The position numbers and the translations under genes were made by a program. A DNA stretch of 47,879 nt from Candidatus Didemnitutus sp. (GTDB lineage: Bacteria; Verrucomicrobiota; Verrucomicrobiia; Opitutales; Opitutaceae). Under the pieces are notes generated by a model. That model saw nothing but the letters and a program-made list of their open reading frames with translations, searched no databases and was not told the origin of the DNA. Below are positions 9,909-18,573 of this stretch, in pieces; within the stretch, counting starts at the first letter, position 1, and each line of letters starts with the position of its first letter. Location: contig JAMPXH010000019.1 of assembly GCA_023701285.1 (NCBI GenBank), positions 1 through 47,879 of the forward strand, in the 5' to 3' direction.

Positions 9909-10973
9909 TCAGGCCTCGACGGCGACCGGCGCACCGCCGGCGAGGGCGGAGCGGTGGCAGGCGTCCATCACCCGTTGCGTGAGCAGGGCCCAGCGCGGCC
10001 ACTCCGCGTTGAGCGTGCCGGAGGCGACTTGGGCCGCGAAGTTCCGGAACATGCGCGCATCGTGCCCCGCTCCGGGCAAGCCGTCCGCCGCGCAGGGGGT
10101 GACGACCTCGCGGCCGTCGAGCAGGTAGCGCGCGGCCTCGGGGTCCTTGGCGTGCACGAAATCGTCGAGCCGGAGCGAGCCCTGCGTGCCCGAGCAGTGC
10201 GCCCACTGCTGCGCGGGACTGCGGAACGAACAATAGAAGCCCGCCGAGACGCCGCTGGAGTAAAGGAGTTCGCCGGAAAATTCGAAAGGCACAGTTCCGT
10301 CCGCTGCGGCACTGTGGATGAGCCCGGTGACGCAGGCCGGCAAACGCCAGTCAAAGGCCCAGAGCGTGAACCGAAGGTTATACCAACCGAGGTCGCCGAG
10401 GCACCCGGCGGGCTCGAGCGCGGCCTGCGCGCGGATGTTGGCGGTGGCGAAATCCGGCGCGCCGGCGAAGCTGAAATGCGATTGCACGCGGCGCAGGTCG
10501 CCCAGCGGCCCGCCGGCGGAGAGCAACGGGCGCAGCACGGCGAGGCGCGGGTGATGCATGAACATCACGCCGTCGAGGAACTGCACGCCGTGGCGCGCGC
10601 ACGCGTCGATCTGGGCGGCGAGCTGCGTTGCGTCGACGGCGCAGGGTTTTTCGCAAAGCACATGCTTGCCCGCCTGCGCGGCCTTGACGATCCACTCGCC
10701 CCGCAGGGCGGTTGGCAGCGGCAGATAGACGGCGTCGACATCCGGGCGGGAGATCAGCTCCTCGTAGCTGCCGCAGGCGTGCGGCGTCTGCGGCATGGGC
10801 GCGGCGGTTTGGTGTTCGGCGATGAAGGCTGCGGCCCGCGCGCGATCGCGACTGGCGACGGCCGTGACGACATTGCGGCCCGACGCGAGCGCCGCCCGCC
10901 AGTTTTTCCCGCCGATGCGGGCGGTGCTCAGAAAACCCCAGCGCAGGGGACGGTCGGCGACGGAAGCGTTCAT
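9909..10973 (-). CDS. Gfo/Idh/MocA family NAD(P)-dependent oxidoreductase
   Basis: The 354-residue protein has an N-terminal Rossmann fold, 'LRWGFLSTARIGGKNWRAAL', then 'VVTAVASRDRARAAAFIAEH' and the family hallmark 'AGKHVLCEKPCAV', whose lysine is the usual catalytic residue. The C-terminal half fits the substrate-binding alpha/beta domain ('GVQFLDGVMFMHHPRL'). Members oxidise or reduce cyclitols, sugars or sugar derivatives using NAD(P). ATG at 10973 is preferred because the Rossmann strand follows within ten residues; an in-frame ATG at 11009 would overlap the upstream hipA-like gene. It starts 13 nt after that gene's stop on the same strand, so co-transcription is possible although the functions look unrelated. 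It converges on the GH2 operon, and a role in sugar catabolism is plausible. Confidence 0.88.
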   Translation of the reverse strand: MNASVADRPLRWGFLSTARIGGKNWRAALASGRNVVTAVASRDRARAAAFIAEHQTAAPMPQTPHACGSYEELISRPDVDAVYLPLPTALRGEWIVKAAQAGKHVLCEKPCAVDATQLAAQIDACARHGVQFLDGVMFMHHPRLAVLRPLLSAGGPLGDLRRVQSHFSFAGAPDFATANIRAQAALEPAGCLGDLGWYNLRFTLWAFDWRLPACVTGLIHSAAADGTVPFEFSGELLYSSGVSAGFYCSFRSPAQQWAHCSGTQGSLRLDDFVHAKDPEAARYLLDGREVVTPCAADGLPGAGHDARMFRNFAAQVASGTLNAEWPRWALLTQRVMDACHRSALAGGAPVAVEA

Positions 10974-10986
10974 GCGAAAGGGAAGT

Positions 10987-12210
10987 TCAGTGAAGTTTGG
11001 CAGCCTCATCCATCAACGGATGTTCAAATGCCGATGCATAGGCGCTGAGGGTGCGCGCCGGGATGCGCAGCTTCTTGGCGACTTTGCGCCAGTCCGCGAC
11101 CGCGGCATGCACCTCGCGCACGATGGTCTTCGCGGCTGAGTGCTTCAGACCAAAGCGGGGAGCCGCGTCCAAGGCAGCCTCGATACTGGAGTCCAAGCTG
11201 TCTTCCGAGATGGACGTCTTGGGCAGCTGAGCGCGTTCGATCTCGGGCACGGGATTTAGGTCGTAGGCCGGGGAGAGCGACCACTTGCCCGGCGTGCGCA
11301 TCAGGAATCCGTGGTTGCGGAGGTGGTCGTCGTAGTTGCTTGCGAGCAAGGAAAACACGAGCCGCCGCCAAAGTTCGCGGAGATCGCTGGACACGTCGCC
11401 GCCGAACTGACGGATGCCGTCCGCGAGAAGCGTGTAGGCACCGGCTTCGCCTTGGGGCAGCCCGAGCAGGCTGTGCGCAGAGAGGAAAGGCAGTCGTCGG
11501 CCCTCCTCGCGGTCGAAGCGGGTGATGACGGAGACGCTGCGACCGCTAACTGACACGAGCTGGGATTCCGCTGTGTTGATCCCCGCCTGCTTGGCCAAGT
11601 GGAGAGCCAGCACTTCGCCGGCAGCGATGTCTCGCAAGTCGTCCGGTTTAGGAAACTTGGCCATGGCCAGCCGACCGTCGTTGAGGGTGACGGCCGATTT
11701 CGGGCGGGCGCCGCCGAGCGGCGAACCGGCACCGAGCAGGAAGCGGAGGTCGGCGGCGGTTTCAGTCTCACCATGGATGGCATCTGCGGCCCGCAGCAGA
11801 GCGGCCAGACTCACAATGGGGGGGAGCTTGCCGGCGGTCGCGGCCAGAAAGGGGCCGTCGGGGGCGGAGCGGAATCGCAAGGCACCGATGCGAGCGGCGT
11901 CGTCGAGGGCAAGGGCGTAGTCGATTTCGCGATAGGGCTTCCGTTCGAGAACCTGTTTGCGGACCGCCCGTTCGACCAGGATGCGTCCCCAGCGATCGGG
12001 ACCACAGTCCTGCATCGCGCCAAAGAGCGCGGCACCATGGATCGGGCTGGGCCCCAGCGGCAGACTGGTGGGGTCGATGGAAAATGCGCCGTCCCGAGTC
12101 AGCCATTCACGGGCATACTCGAACGTTGCGGCGGGACTCCTCTCCGCGGTGTGCAGCCGACCCACAAGATGCGTCGCGCCCTCCCATTCGATGTGCACCT
12201 CGATGCTCAT
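10987..12210 (-). CDS. hipA: HipA-like serine/threonine kinase toxin
   Basis: At 407 residues it is slightly shorter than E. coli HipA (440). The glycine-rich loop 'LGAGSPLGGARPKSAV' (about 159-174) corresponds to the HipA nucleotide-binding and autophosphorylation loop. 'ITRFDREEGRR' (about 229-239) matches the HipA core. 'SNYDDHLRNHGFL' (291-303) holds the catalytic aspartate, and 'LSPAYDLNPV' (312-321) holds the metal-binding aspartate. All key motifs are intact, so the kinase is probably active. E. coli HipA phosphorylates glutamyl-tRNA synthetase and causes growth arrest; the target here is unknown. The start overlaps the antitoxin stop by 4 nt (ATGA), the usual hipBA arrangement. The symbol reflects family membership, not proven orthology. 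Confidence 0.87.
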   Translation of the reverse strand: MSIEVHIEWEGATHLVGRLHTAERSPAATFEYAREWLTRDGAFSIDPTSLPLGPSPIHGAALFGAMQDCGPDRWGRILVERAVRKQVLERKPYREIDYALALDDAARIGALRFRSAPDGPFLAATAGKLPPIVSLAALLRAADAIHGETETAADLRFLLGAGSPLGGARPKSAVTLNDGRLAMAKFPKPDDLRDIAAGEVLALHLAKQAGINTAESQLVSVSGRSVSVITRFDREEGRRLPFLSAHSLLGLPQGEAGAYTLLADGIRQFGGDVSSDLRELWRRLVFSLLASNYDDHLRNHGFLMRTPGKWSLSPAYDLNPVPEIERAQLPKTSISEDSLDSSIEAALDAAPRFGLKHSAAKTIVREVHAAVADWRKVAKKLRIPARTLSAYASAFEHPLMDEAAKLH

Positions 12211-12521
12211 GTCTGCGGACGCCGGATGCGCTTCGGCAGGCGTTTCTCGTCGAGGTTCAAGCCGAGCGCGTCGTCACTCGGTGTAGCCAGGTTGGCGAGC
12301 CGGTCATGGAGTTGAAGGATGAAGGCCGCCGTCGCCACAGTGCCGATGGCTACCTTCGGATCGCCCCGCTCCAGGCGCCACAGCGTATCTCGACTCACGA
12401 ACAGACGGGCCGCCATGTCGTCGGTCGAGATGCCGCGCTTCCGCCGGGCCAACGCGAGTTCCCGGCCCAGCTTGCGCAGGGCATGGACGGCGGGAAGAGG
12501 GAGCGAGGGCGACGCGCGCAC
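12207..12521 (-). CDS. hipB: HipB-like antitoxin, XRE-family helix-turn-helix protein
   Basis: This is a 104-residue DNA-binding protein. The HTH covers roughly residues 16-75, with 'LGRELALARRKRGISTDDMA' and 'LFVSRDTLWRLERGDP' forming the Cro/C1-type helices. It directly precedes and overlaps the hipA-like gene, as expected for an antitoxin that binds the toxin and represses the operon. The basic tail 'EKRLPKRIRRPQT' is probably exposed. The apparent start is GTG at 12521; no ATG is available before the HTH. It should bind the direct-repeat region just upstream. Confidence 0.83.
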   Translation of the reverse strand: MRASPSLPLPAVHALRKLGRELALARRKRGISTDDMAARLFVSRDTLWRLERGDPKVAIGTVATAAFILQLHDRLANLATPSDDALGLNLDEKRLPKRIRRPQT

Positions 12522-12570
12522 GAATTTAACGTCTGGTATAACGGACGATATGTCAAGTAACGTCAGATAT
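12522..12570 (-). promoter_or_regulatory. Putative hipBA operator/promoter region with direct repeats
   Basis: The DNA immediately upstream of the antitoxin start is distinctly AT-richer than its surroundings. TAACGTC occurs twice, at 12527-12533 and 12558-12564, 31 bp apart (about three helical turns), each followed by a similar T/A-rich tail (TGGTATA and AGATATG). On the minus strand a consensus -35 hexamer TTGACA lies at 12556-12551, but no well-spaced -10 follows it. The repeats are good candidates for HipB binding sites. The promoter assignment itself is weak. Confidence 0.4.
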
Positions 12571-12874
12571 GGCAGACTTAAGGTAGAATTGTGGGCTCAC
12601 TGAGCAGCCGATGAACGCTCAGGCGGAGGTGCCGGTTGGGATTCGTGAGCGGACTCGGGATGTCGTTGACCGTTGGCAGCGCGTGGGAGCCGTTCGTTGG
12701 GACCCGCAAGGCGCTTGGCTAAAAACGACGCGATGATGGTTGGGCGGCTGTGCCCATCCCGGGAGAAAGGGACATTGTCACCTCTCGACCTCGCACGGTG
12801 GCGGGTGCGGATTCGATTGACGAAGAGAACAAGCTCGCCGCCATACGGAGCCTTCACAAAGGTCGGGCCCGAAT
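12571..12874. other. Intergenic region without a supportable gene
   Basis: About 300 nt between the hipBA control region and tRNA-Leu. GC content is lower than the average of the window. A 41-codon frame at 12611-12736 (+) exists but has no recognisable similarity or ribosome-binding site, so it is not called. The promoter of the tRNA should lie at the right end of this stretch, but no convincing -35/-10 pair was identified by eye. Confidence 0.5.
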
Positions 12875-12960
12875 GCCCGGGTGGCGGAATGGTAGACGCA
12901 GGGGACTTAAAATCCCCTTTCCGCAAGGAAGTGTGGGTTCGAGTCCCACCCCGGGCACCA
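12875..12960 (+). tRNA. tRNA-Leu (anticodon TAA)
   Basis: The 86-nt gene folds as a class II tRNA. The acceptor arms are GCCCGGG and CCCGGGC, followed by discriminator A and an encoded CCA. The anticodon stem is GGGGA/TCCCC with loop CTTAAAA, placing anticodon TAA at 12908-12910. The long variable arm typical of leucine tRNAs follows (TTTCCGCAAGGAAGT), and the T-arm has GTGGG TTCGAGT CCCAC. It reads UUA and probably UUG leucine codons, which are rare in this GC-rich DNA. Confidence 0.97.
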
Positions 12961-12982
12961 AGCGGCAACAAACGCGAATCAC

Positions 12983-13013
12983 AAAAAGGCCGCTCGCATG
13001 CGGGCGGGCGGCC
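12983..13013 (-). terminator. Rho-independent terminator of the PEP-CTERM gene
   Basis: Read on the minus strand, a GC hairpin with arms GGCCGC (13013-13008) and GCGGCC (12993-12988) is followed by five T residues (12987-12983). It lies 28 nt past the stop of the PEP-CTERM protein gene, and also prevents minus-strand transcription from running into the tRNA-Leu locus. Confidence 0.75.
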
Positions 13014-13041
13014 GAGGGTGACGTGATCGGGGCCGGGACTT

Positions 13042-13905
13042 TCAGGCGCGGCGGCGGCGCAGGAGGCACGCGGCGAGCAGGGCGAGCGCGCCTGAGCCCA
13101 GCGCGTAGGTGGAGGGCTCGGGGATCGCCGTGGCCGTCAGCGTGATGTTGTCGAGATACATGTTCGTGCCGGACGAAGTGGAGAACGACACCGTGTCGAA
13201 GCCGAAGGTGACCGGCGTGGTGTCCGTCACGGTGTAGCTCCAGGAGTTGGACGGATTGCTGGCCTGCGTGAGCGTGTAGGTCATCTCAAGATGGCCGGCG
13301 GCGGTGCGCGTGATGGAGAAGAGGCCGTTGTAGTAATTCGGCTCGGGCGTGTCCGTGATGCCGAAGGTGAAACTGCTCGTGCCGACGACGGTGTAGCCGC
13401 TGGTGGAGGTGAGCAGCGCGGTGTTGGCGAGGCCGGTGGCGCGCTCGCGGATGGAGGAGTTGGTCGTGTAGCCGGCGGTGACTGCGTAGCCGCTGTAGGG
13501 GGCGAAGATGTTGTTGGTGCCGTCGGCGGTGAGGCGTGTGTTGCCGTTGGAGTTGAACAGGCCGAGCTTCAGCGCCGTGTTGCCGGTCGGATCGGTATTG
13601 GAGGCGTAGGCGATGTCGAAGGTCAGCGTCAGGGTCTGGCCGGCGGTCGCGAGCGTGAAGGGCGAACCGGACGCGGTGAAGTAGGACGTGATCGAGAGGC
13701 CGGAGTTGGTGGTGAGTGCGCCGCTGGTGACGCCGGCGTTGGACGAGGTGGCGGAGCTGATCAACCACGCGGCGGAGCCGGGCAGCGTCTGGCCGCTGCG
13801 GTTGCCGTCGGAGAACGTGTCGCTGAGCAGCACCTGCGCGCCGGCCGAGGTGGCGAGCAACAGGCCGCCGACGAGCGCGAGGGAGAGGAATCGGGGATTT
13901 TTCAT
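13042..13905 (-). CDS. PEP-CTERM sorting domain-containing exported protein
   Basis: The 287-residue protein has a signal peptide ('LSLALVGGLLLATSAGAQ', about residues 7-24) and ends in a PEP-CTERM anchor: 'AIPEPSTYALGSGALALLA' followed by 'ACLLRRRRA'. Proteins with this tail are recognised by the EpsH/exosortase machinery in exopolysaccharide-producing bacteria and are processed at the PEP motif. The body (about 25-235) is a Ser/Thr-rich beta domain with 'LKLGLFNSNGNTRL' and 'FAPYSGYAVTAGY'. It is homologous to two modules in the large beta-helix protein encoded 46 nt upstream on the same strand. The two genes may form one transcript, ended by the terminator at 12983-13013. Function unknown; possibly a carbohydrate-binding or matrix component. 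Confidence 0.88.
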   Translation of the reverse strand: MKNPRFLSLALVGGLLLATSAGAQVLLSDTFSDGNRSGQTLPGSAAWLISSATSSNAGVTSGALTTNSGLSITSYFTASGSPFTLATAGQTLTLTFDIAYASNTDPTGNTALKLGLFNSNGNTRLTADGTNNIFAPYSGYAVTAGYTTNSSIRERATGLANTALLTSTSGYTVVGTSSFTFGITDTPEPNYYNGLFSITRTAAGHLEMTYTLTQASNPSNSWSYTVTDTTPVTFGFDTVSFSTSSGTNMYLDNITLTATAIPEPSTYALGSGALALLAACLLRRRRA

Positions 13906-13951
13906 GGGTGACTGGGGTTGGTGGTGAAAATCAGGGTCGGAGAGGGAAAAT

Positions 13952-16900
13952 TCAGGGCGCGGTCGCCGGAGCGACGCGCAGGCGGACGAACCAGTGCGCC
14001 GTGACAGGTGCAGGGAGCGTGACCGTGACGGTTTCTTCGCCGGGGGCGCCGGGGCTCACGACGGGCGTGGCGGCAACGTCGCTCCACGCGCCGAGATCCG
14101 CAGATTGCTCGACGAAGTAGGAGATGTCGGCGCGTCCGGCGGGACGGCTGAAGCGGAACACATAGTTCCCAGCCTCGACCGTGAACGAAGGCAGACGGTG
14201 CGCGTCGGCACCGGCGGGATCGGTGCCGAGCGCGTATTCGAGCAGGTTGGCGAGACCGTCGGCGTCGGGGTCGTCGGTGGCACCCGTCGCGCCGGCGGGT
14301 GCGCGGGCGGCGATCCAGGTGGCGAAGCCGTCGAGCACGGTGAGCTGCGCCGGCGCGCTGGTGACGGCGCCGGCCTCGTTGCCGACCGTGACGCGGTAAA
14401 CGCCGGCGTGAAGCGCGGTGACGGGGCCGAGCGTGAGCGTGGACTCCGTGGCGCCGGGGATGGCCGCGCCGTCGAGCGACCATTGGTAAGTGAAGGGCGG
14501 CGTGCCGCCGGCGGTGACGCCGAACGTGACGGTGGCGCCGGCGGCGACCTGTTGCGCGACGGGGCCGGCGAGGATCTCGGGTGCGTCGGCGAGGAGCGCG
14601 GAGCCGACGCCGAGGTCGATCTGGCGGACGTTGATCGAAGTGAGCGAGCCGGAGACGCTGTGCACGCCGAGCGTGTCGAATTTCGTGTAGGCCCCCATCG
14701 GGTCGGAGAGGAGCGCCTCCTGCAGGATCGTGCCGGAGCCGTCGGCGGCCTCGATGCGCAGCGTGAGCGCGACGGCGGTGGCGGCGGTGCGCGCGACTTC
14801 GAGGCTGACGTGATAGGCGACGGTGCTGGTGAGCGCGGCGCCGGGCGTGCCGGCGCGGCCAAGCTGGGTGTAGCCGTTGCCACTGAGGTTGCTGAGCAGG
14901 GCGGCGCTCGACGCGTTGGTGCCGTGCTTCACGAACAACACCGGCGCGGCGGCGTCGCCGGCGGCGGAGGTGAGGTTCACGGCGGCGAAGTAGCCCTGGT
15001 AGGCCTTGATGGCGTTGTCGGAGGCGGAATTCGCGAGGTTGCCGGCGAGCCGCGTGCCGGTGGAGGAATCGAAGAGGCCGAGGCGGAAACCGTCCGCGAA
15101 GGACGCGGTCGCGAGGCCGTTGCACGCGAGCGTGAGCTGCACGACGAGTTTCTGGCCGACCTCGAGCGTGACGGGGCCGAACGTCGGCGCTCCGGCCGCG
15201 CCGGTGGGTTGCGTGAGATAACCGATGATCGTGCGGCTGGCGTTGAATTGCAGGGAGCCGTTCGTGCCGGCCCCGGCGTCGCCGGCGGTGTAGGTGAGCG
15301 TGCCGGAGCTGCCGAAATAGGCGCCGGCGTCGGGCGGGGCGAGCGCCGCGGCGGAGGCGGCGCGGAAGTGGTCGCTGAGCAACGGCGTGAGTTGGCCGAG
15401 CGGGCGGCGCACGTCGACCTGCGCGGGCGGGCTCGCGGCCGAGCCGCCGGCGTTGGTGACGACGACATGATAGGCGCCGGCATCGGCGCTCGTGACCTGG
15501 GTCAGCGTGAGCGTCGCGGCGGTCGCGTCGTCGAGCGCGACGCCGTCCTTGAACCACTGGTAAGTCAGCGGCGTGCTGCCGGTGGCGACGACGGAGAGGG
15601 TGAGGTTGGCGCCGCTGGTGACGGTGGCCGCGGCGGGTGGCGTGGCGATGGCGGGCGGGACGATGACCTCGACGACAAGCGTCGCCGGCGCGCTGGTGAC
15701 GGTGCCCTCGCGGTTCGCGACGGTGACGGAATAATCGCCGGCGTCGGCAGTCGTGACGGCGCTGAGGTGCAGCGTGGCGGAGGTCTGGCCGGCGAGCACG
15801 GTGTCGCCGCGCCGCCACGTGTAGGTGGGCAACGGGTAACCGGTGGCAACGACGGTGAAGGTGACCGCGTCGCCCGCGGTGACGGTGACGCCGGCCGGCG
15901 GCGCGAGGATGACCGGCGCGGCGGGCGTCGTGCTGACGCCGAGCACGGCGGCGGGCGCGCTGGTGACGGAGCCCTGCGCGTTGGCGACGGTGACGGTGTA
16001 GGCGGAGGCGTCGTCTTCCGGCGTGACGGGGAAGCGCGTGTAGGTGGCGGCGGTGGCGCCTTCGATCGCGCTGCCGTTGCGGTGCCATTGGTAGGTGAGT
16101 GGGGCGGAGCCGAGCGCGAAGACGGTGAAGGCGGCGGGCTCGCCGGCGTTGACCGTGAGGCTGGCGGGCGCGGTGACGATCTGCGGTGCGGCGGGCGCAC
16201 CGGCGGTGAACGCGGCCACGACGACGGCGCTGTCGAGCTTGCCCGGCGCGTAGGCCAGAGCGCGGAGCGTGACGTCGCCGGTGAGCGGGATGGGCGCGGT
16301 GTAAAGCGTGCCGGTGACGGGCGTGGGCGTGCTGCCGTCCGTCGTGTAGCGGATCGCGGCGCCGGGCGTGGCGCAGGCGAGCGTGATTTCCTGCTGGAGA
16401 CCGTAGGCGCCGGCGGCGGGTGTGAAGACCGGATCGGCGGTGAAGCCGTCGGCGGCGAGGTAGGCGAGGTAAGGATCGCCGGTGGCGCCGTCGTGCGGCA
16501 GGATATGGCCGAGCGGCTGGCCGCCGGGGCCGTCCCAGGTGAGTTCGACGAAGTTCGCCGCGGGCACCAAGATGTTGGTGGTGGAGCCGGCCGGGTCGTA
16601 GAGGTTGGTGACGTTGCTGGTGGAGTAATCGTCGTAGAGCTTCACCGGGATGGTGCTGCTCGTGATGTAGATGAGGGACGTGGTGTTCTCGACGCGGGTG
16701 CGCTTCAGCTCGTAGTCGCCGCCGTAGCGGTTGCCGTCGCTGGCGGCGGACATGCGGATGGTCGTGAAGGCGGCCGTGGTGTTGTTGAGGTCGTTGACCT
16801 TGCAGTTGATGTATTGGACGCGGTCGGCGCGGCCGAAGAAGCCGGAGTCGCCGTGGCTCGCGCCTTTCTTCGGCTCGATGGTGCCGGAGTAGTCGGCGGT

Positions 16901-18343
16901 GCAGTTGATGTATTTGATGTCGTGCGAGCCTTCCTTGGCGTCGTAGCCGTCGTTCACGCCGTCGGTGGCGTAGCAGTTGAAAAAGGTGACCCAGCCGCTG
17001 GTGTCGGGCGAGGTGGGTGTCTCCCAGTTGTTGTCGGCATCGCCGACGTAGAAGCCCTCGCCGAAGTCCTTCATCTGGCCGGTGCGGCGGGCGGAGCAAT
17101 CGAGGAAGAGCCAGCGTTGCGAGTAGCGCTTCACCTTGAAGGCCTCCTGCTGCACGTCCATGGCGTGGACGTTCTTCGCGATGCCGTGCTTGGCGTTGAA
17201 GAGGTAGAGCGCCTTCCAGTAATTTTTGATGACGAGGTTCTCGATGCGGTAGTGGTCGTGGTTGATGCGCAGGCCGAAGCCGGTGTTGTCGCCCTGCAGC
17301 ACGGCGGTGCCGTCGCCGCGGATGGTGATGGGTGCCTCGGCGGTGCCGGCGACGTAGGTCTGGAACGGCCCGCGGTGCACGCCGGAGACGAGGATGACGT
17401 CGCCGGGGCGGGCGGCGCGCAGCTGCGCGTCGAGCGGATCGGCGTCGGGACTGCCGGTGAGCTCGCCGGTGGTGGTGACCGTGGCACCGTGCAGCGTGAA
17501 CGACGTCATCGAGTTGCTCGTGGCGTTGAAGGCGACGGCGTCGAACAGCGTCGCGACCGGCGCGGCGGCGAGGCCGGTGGCGCCGAGGTCGAGCGCGGCG
17601 AAGCTCTCCAGCGGCACGTCCGGCGCGCTGGCCGCGGCGACGGAGAACTCGATGCGGAGCGCGTCCTCCTCCGTGCGCAGCAGGCGGAGCGTGCCGAGGT
17701 AGCGGACGTCGGGCGTGAGCGCGACCGAGTCGCCGCGCACCGCGCCGCCGGCCGTGCCGTCGGCGGTGAGCGGGGCGGCGTAGAACGCGGCGTTCTGGTT
17801 GAGCAGGTTGTTGTTGGCCGCGCCGGGATCGCGCCGGCGGACGGAGATGCCGCTGGTGGTGCCGCCGATGTTGAAGGTCACGGCGTAGCCGGCGTAGGGG
17901 ATGAAGGTGTCGGCGCCGAGGCCGAGGTTGTCGCGCGTGACGCGCTGGCCGGTGGAGTTGAAGAGGCCGATCCGGAAATTGGCGGCGGAGTCACCGAGCG
18001 GTCCTTGCAGGCTGAAGGTGAATTGGAGCCGGAGTTCCTGGCCGCCGCCGAGCGATGCGTAGGAGCCGGCGGTGGTGTAGTAGCCGGTGACCATGCGCGC
18101 GGCAGCGCCGACGGCCTGCACGAGCGTGCCGTTCTCCGGTGCGGTGCCGGGTGTGTAGGTGATGTTCGAGCCGCTGCTGAGCCAGGCGGCGCCGTCGGGC
18201 GGCGCGACGGTGGTGCGCGAGGCGCGGGTGAAGGCGTCGTCCACCAGCGTGGCCTGGCCGTGCAGCGCGAGCGGGGCCGCGAGCGCGGCAAACAGGGAAA
18301 GGCCACGGACGACCGGGCGAAAAGGACGGGGCAAACGAAACAT
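13952..18343 (-). CDS. Large secreted beta-helix (polysaccharide lyase-like) protein with Ig-like and chitobiase-C domains
   Basis: The start is set at ATG 18343, followed by a signal peptide ('GLSLFAALAAPLALHGQA'), giving 1463 residues; the frame remains open upstream. Approximate order: concanavalin-like beta module (33-280); right-handed parallel beta-helix (300-600) opening 'ARPGDVILVSGVHRGPF' with 'NDGYDAKEGSHDIKYINC'; a chitobiase C-terminal-like domain (635-715, 'AIRYTTDGSTPTP'); three I-set-like Ig domains (720-980, each with 'YQW' or 'YTW' and 'DAGxYxVxVxN'); a second copy of the first module (985-1235); a fourth Ig domain; and a C-terminal module 'DPDADGLANLLEYALGTDP'. The Asp/Lys-rich helix segment resembles the calcium/lysine site of PL9 pectate lyases, so pectin or another acidic polysaccharide is the inferred substrate. 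It is divergent from a LacI-type gene that may regulate it. Confidence 0.85.
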   Translation of the reverse strand: MFRLPRPFRPVVRGLSLFAALAAPLALHGQATLVDDAFTRASRTTVAPPDGAAWLSSGSNITYTPGTAPENGTLVQAVGAAARMVTGYYTTAGSYASLGGGQELRLQFTFSLQGPLGDSAANFRIGLFNSTGQRVTRDNLGLGADTFIPYAGYAVTFNIGGTTSGISVRRRDPGAANNNLLNQNAAFYAAPLTADGTAGGAVRGDSVALTPDVRYLGTLRLLRTEEDALRIEFSVAAASAPDVPLESFAALDLGATGLAAAPVATLFDAVAFNATSNSMTSFTLHGATVTTTGELTGSPDADPLDAQLRAARPGDVILVSGVHRGPFQTYVAGTAEAPITIRGDGTAVLQGDNTGFGLRINHDHYRIENLVIKNYWKALYLFNAKHGIAKNVHAMDVQQEAFKVKRYSQRWLFLDCSARRTGQMKDFGEGFYVGDADNNWETPTSPDTSGWVTFFNCYATDGVNDGYDAKEGSHDIKYINCTADYSGTIEPKKGASHGDSGFFGRADRVQYINCKVNDLNNTTAAFTTIRMSAASDGNRYGGDYELKRTRVENTTSLIYITSSTIPVKLYDDYSTSNVTNLYDPAGSTTNILVPAANFVELTWDGPGGQPLGHILPHDGATGDPYLAYLAADGFTADPVFTPAAGAYGLQQEITLACATPGAAIRYTTDGSTPTPVTGTLYTAPIPLTGDVTLRALAYAPGKLDSAVVVAAFTAGAPAAPQIVTAPASLTVNAGEPAAFTVFALGSAPLTYQWHRNGSAIEGATAATYTRFPVTPEDDASAYTVTVANAQGSVTSAPAAVLGVSTTPAAPVILAPPAGVTVTAGDAVTFTVVATGYPLPTYTWRRGDTVLAGQTSATLHLSAVTTADAGDYSVTVANREGTVTSAPATLVVEVIVPPAIATPPAAATVTSGANLTLSVVATGSTPLTYQWFKDGVALDDATAATLTLTQVTSADAGAYHVVVTNAGGSAASPPAQVDVRRPLGQLTPLLSDHFRAASAAALAPPDAGAYFGSSGTLTYTAGDAGAGTNGSLQFNASRTIIGYLTQPTGAAGAPTFGPVTLEVGQKLVVQLTLACNGLATASFADGFRLGLFDSSTGTRLAGNLANSASDNAIKAYQGYFAAVNLTSAAGDAAAPVLFVKHGTNASSAALLSNLSGNGYTQLGRAGTPGAALTSTVAYHVSLEVARTAATAVALTLRIEAADGSGTILQEALLSDPMGAYTKFDTLGVHSVSGSLTSINVRQIDLGVGSALLADAPEILAGPVAQQVAAGATVTFGVTAGGTPPFTYQWSLDGAAIPGATESTLTLGPVTALHAGVYRVTVGNEAGAVTSAPAQLTVLDGFATWIAARAPAGATGATDDPDADGLANLLEYALGTDPAGADAHRLPSFTVEAGNYVFRFSRPAGRADISYFVEQSADLGAWSDVAATPVVSPGAPGEETVTVTLPAPVTAHWFVRLRVAPATAP

Positions 18344-18573
18344 CGGACCGCAGGGTGGGGGAACAGCTGGGCCGGTGCGGAACACCGGTCGGCAGGCACG
18401 CGAGATGCGCCCGCTGTGTCGATTATCCCGCGAGAGGGCGGCGCCGGACAATGGTCGCAGGGCTTTCATCGTTAAGTAAGGGCAATCGCAGGTTGCGTTT
18501 TCCCGGTGCAATCGACGAAAAGGGAACGTCCGCCGGCGCACCCGGGTCTCCTGCGCGTGCCGCGGGCCGACGG
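18344..18573. promoter_or_regulatory. Divergent control region between beta-helix gene and lacI-type gene
   Basis: This 230-nt spacer must hold both divergent promoters. A perfect inverted repeat, CCGGTG-N5-CACCGG, lies at 18372-18388, 29 nt upstream of the beta-helix gene start. A second pair, GCAA-N7-TTGC, lies near 18482-18496. Either could be a LacI-family operator; the first is longer. LacI-type operators usually have a central CG with even spacing, which the first does not, so the assignment is tentative. Confidence 0.35.

Noticed and set aside
12611-12736. Possible 41-residue protein
   Set aside because: No ribosome-binding site, similarity or codon bias supports it.
12597-12971. Minus-strand 124-codon frame over tRNA-Leu
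   Set aside because: Its most conserved part ('GGTRTHTSLRKGDFKSPAS') is the familiar antisense reading of a tRNA-Leu gene, often mis-annotated as a protein.
13994-18475. Long plus-strand frame opposite the beta-helix protein
   Set aside because: Low-complexity Gly/Arg/Glu-rich translation with no domain; the minus-strand protein has a signal peptide and clear domains.
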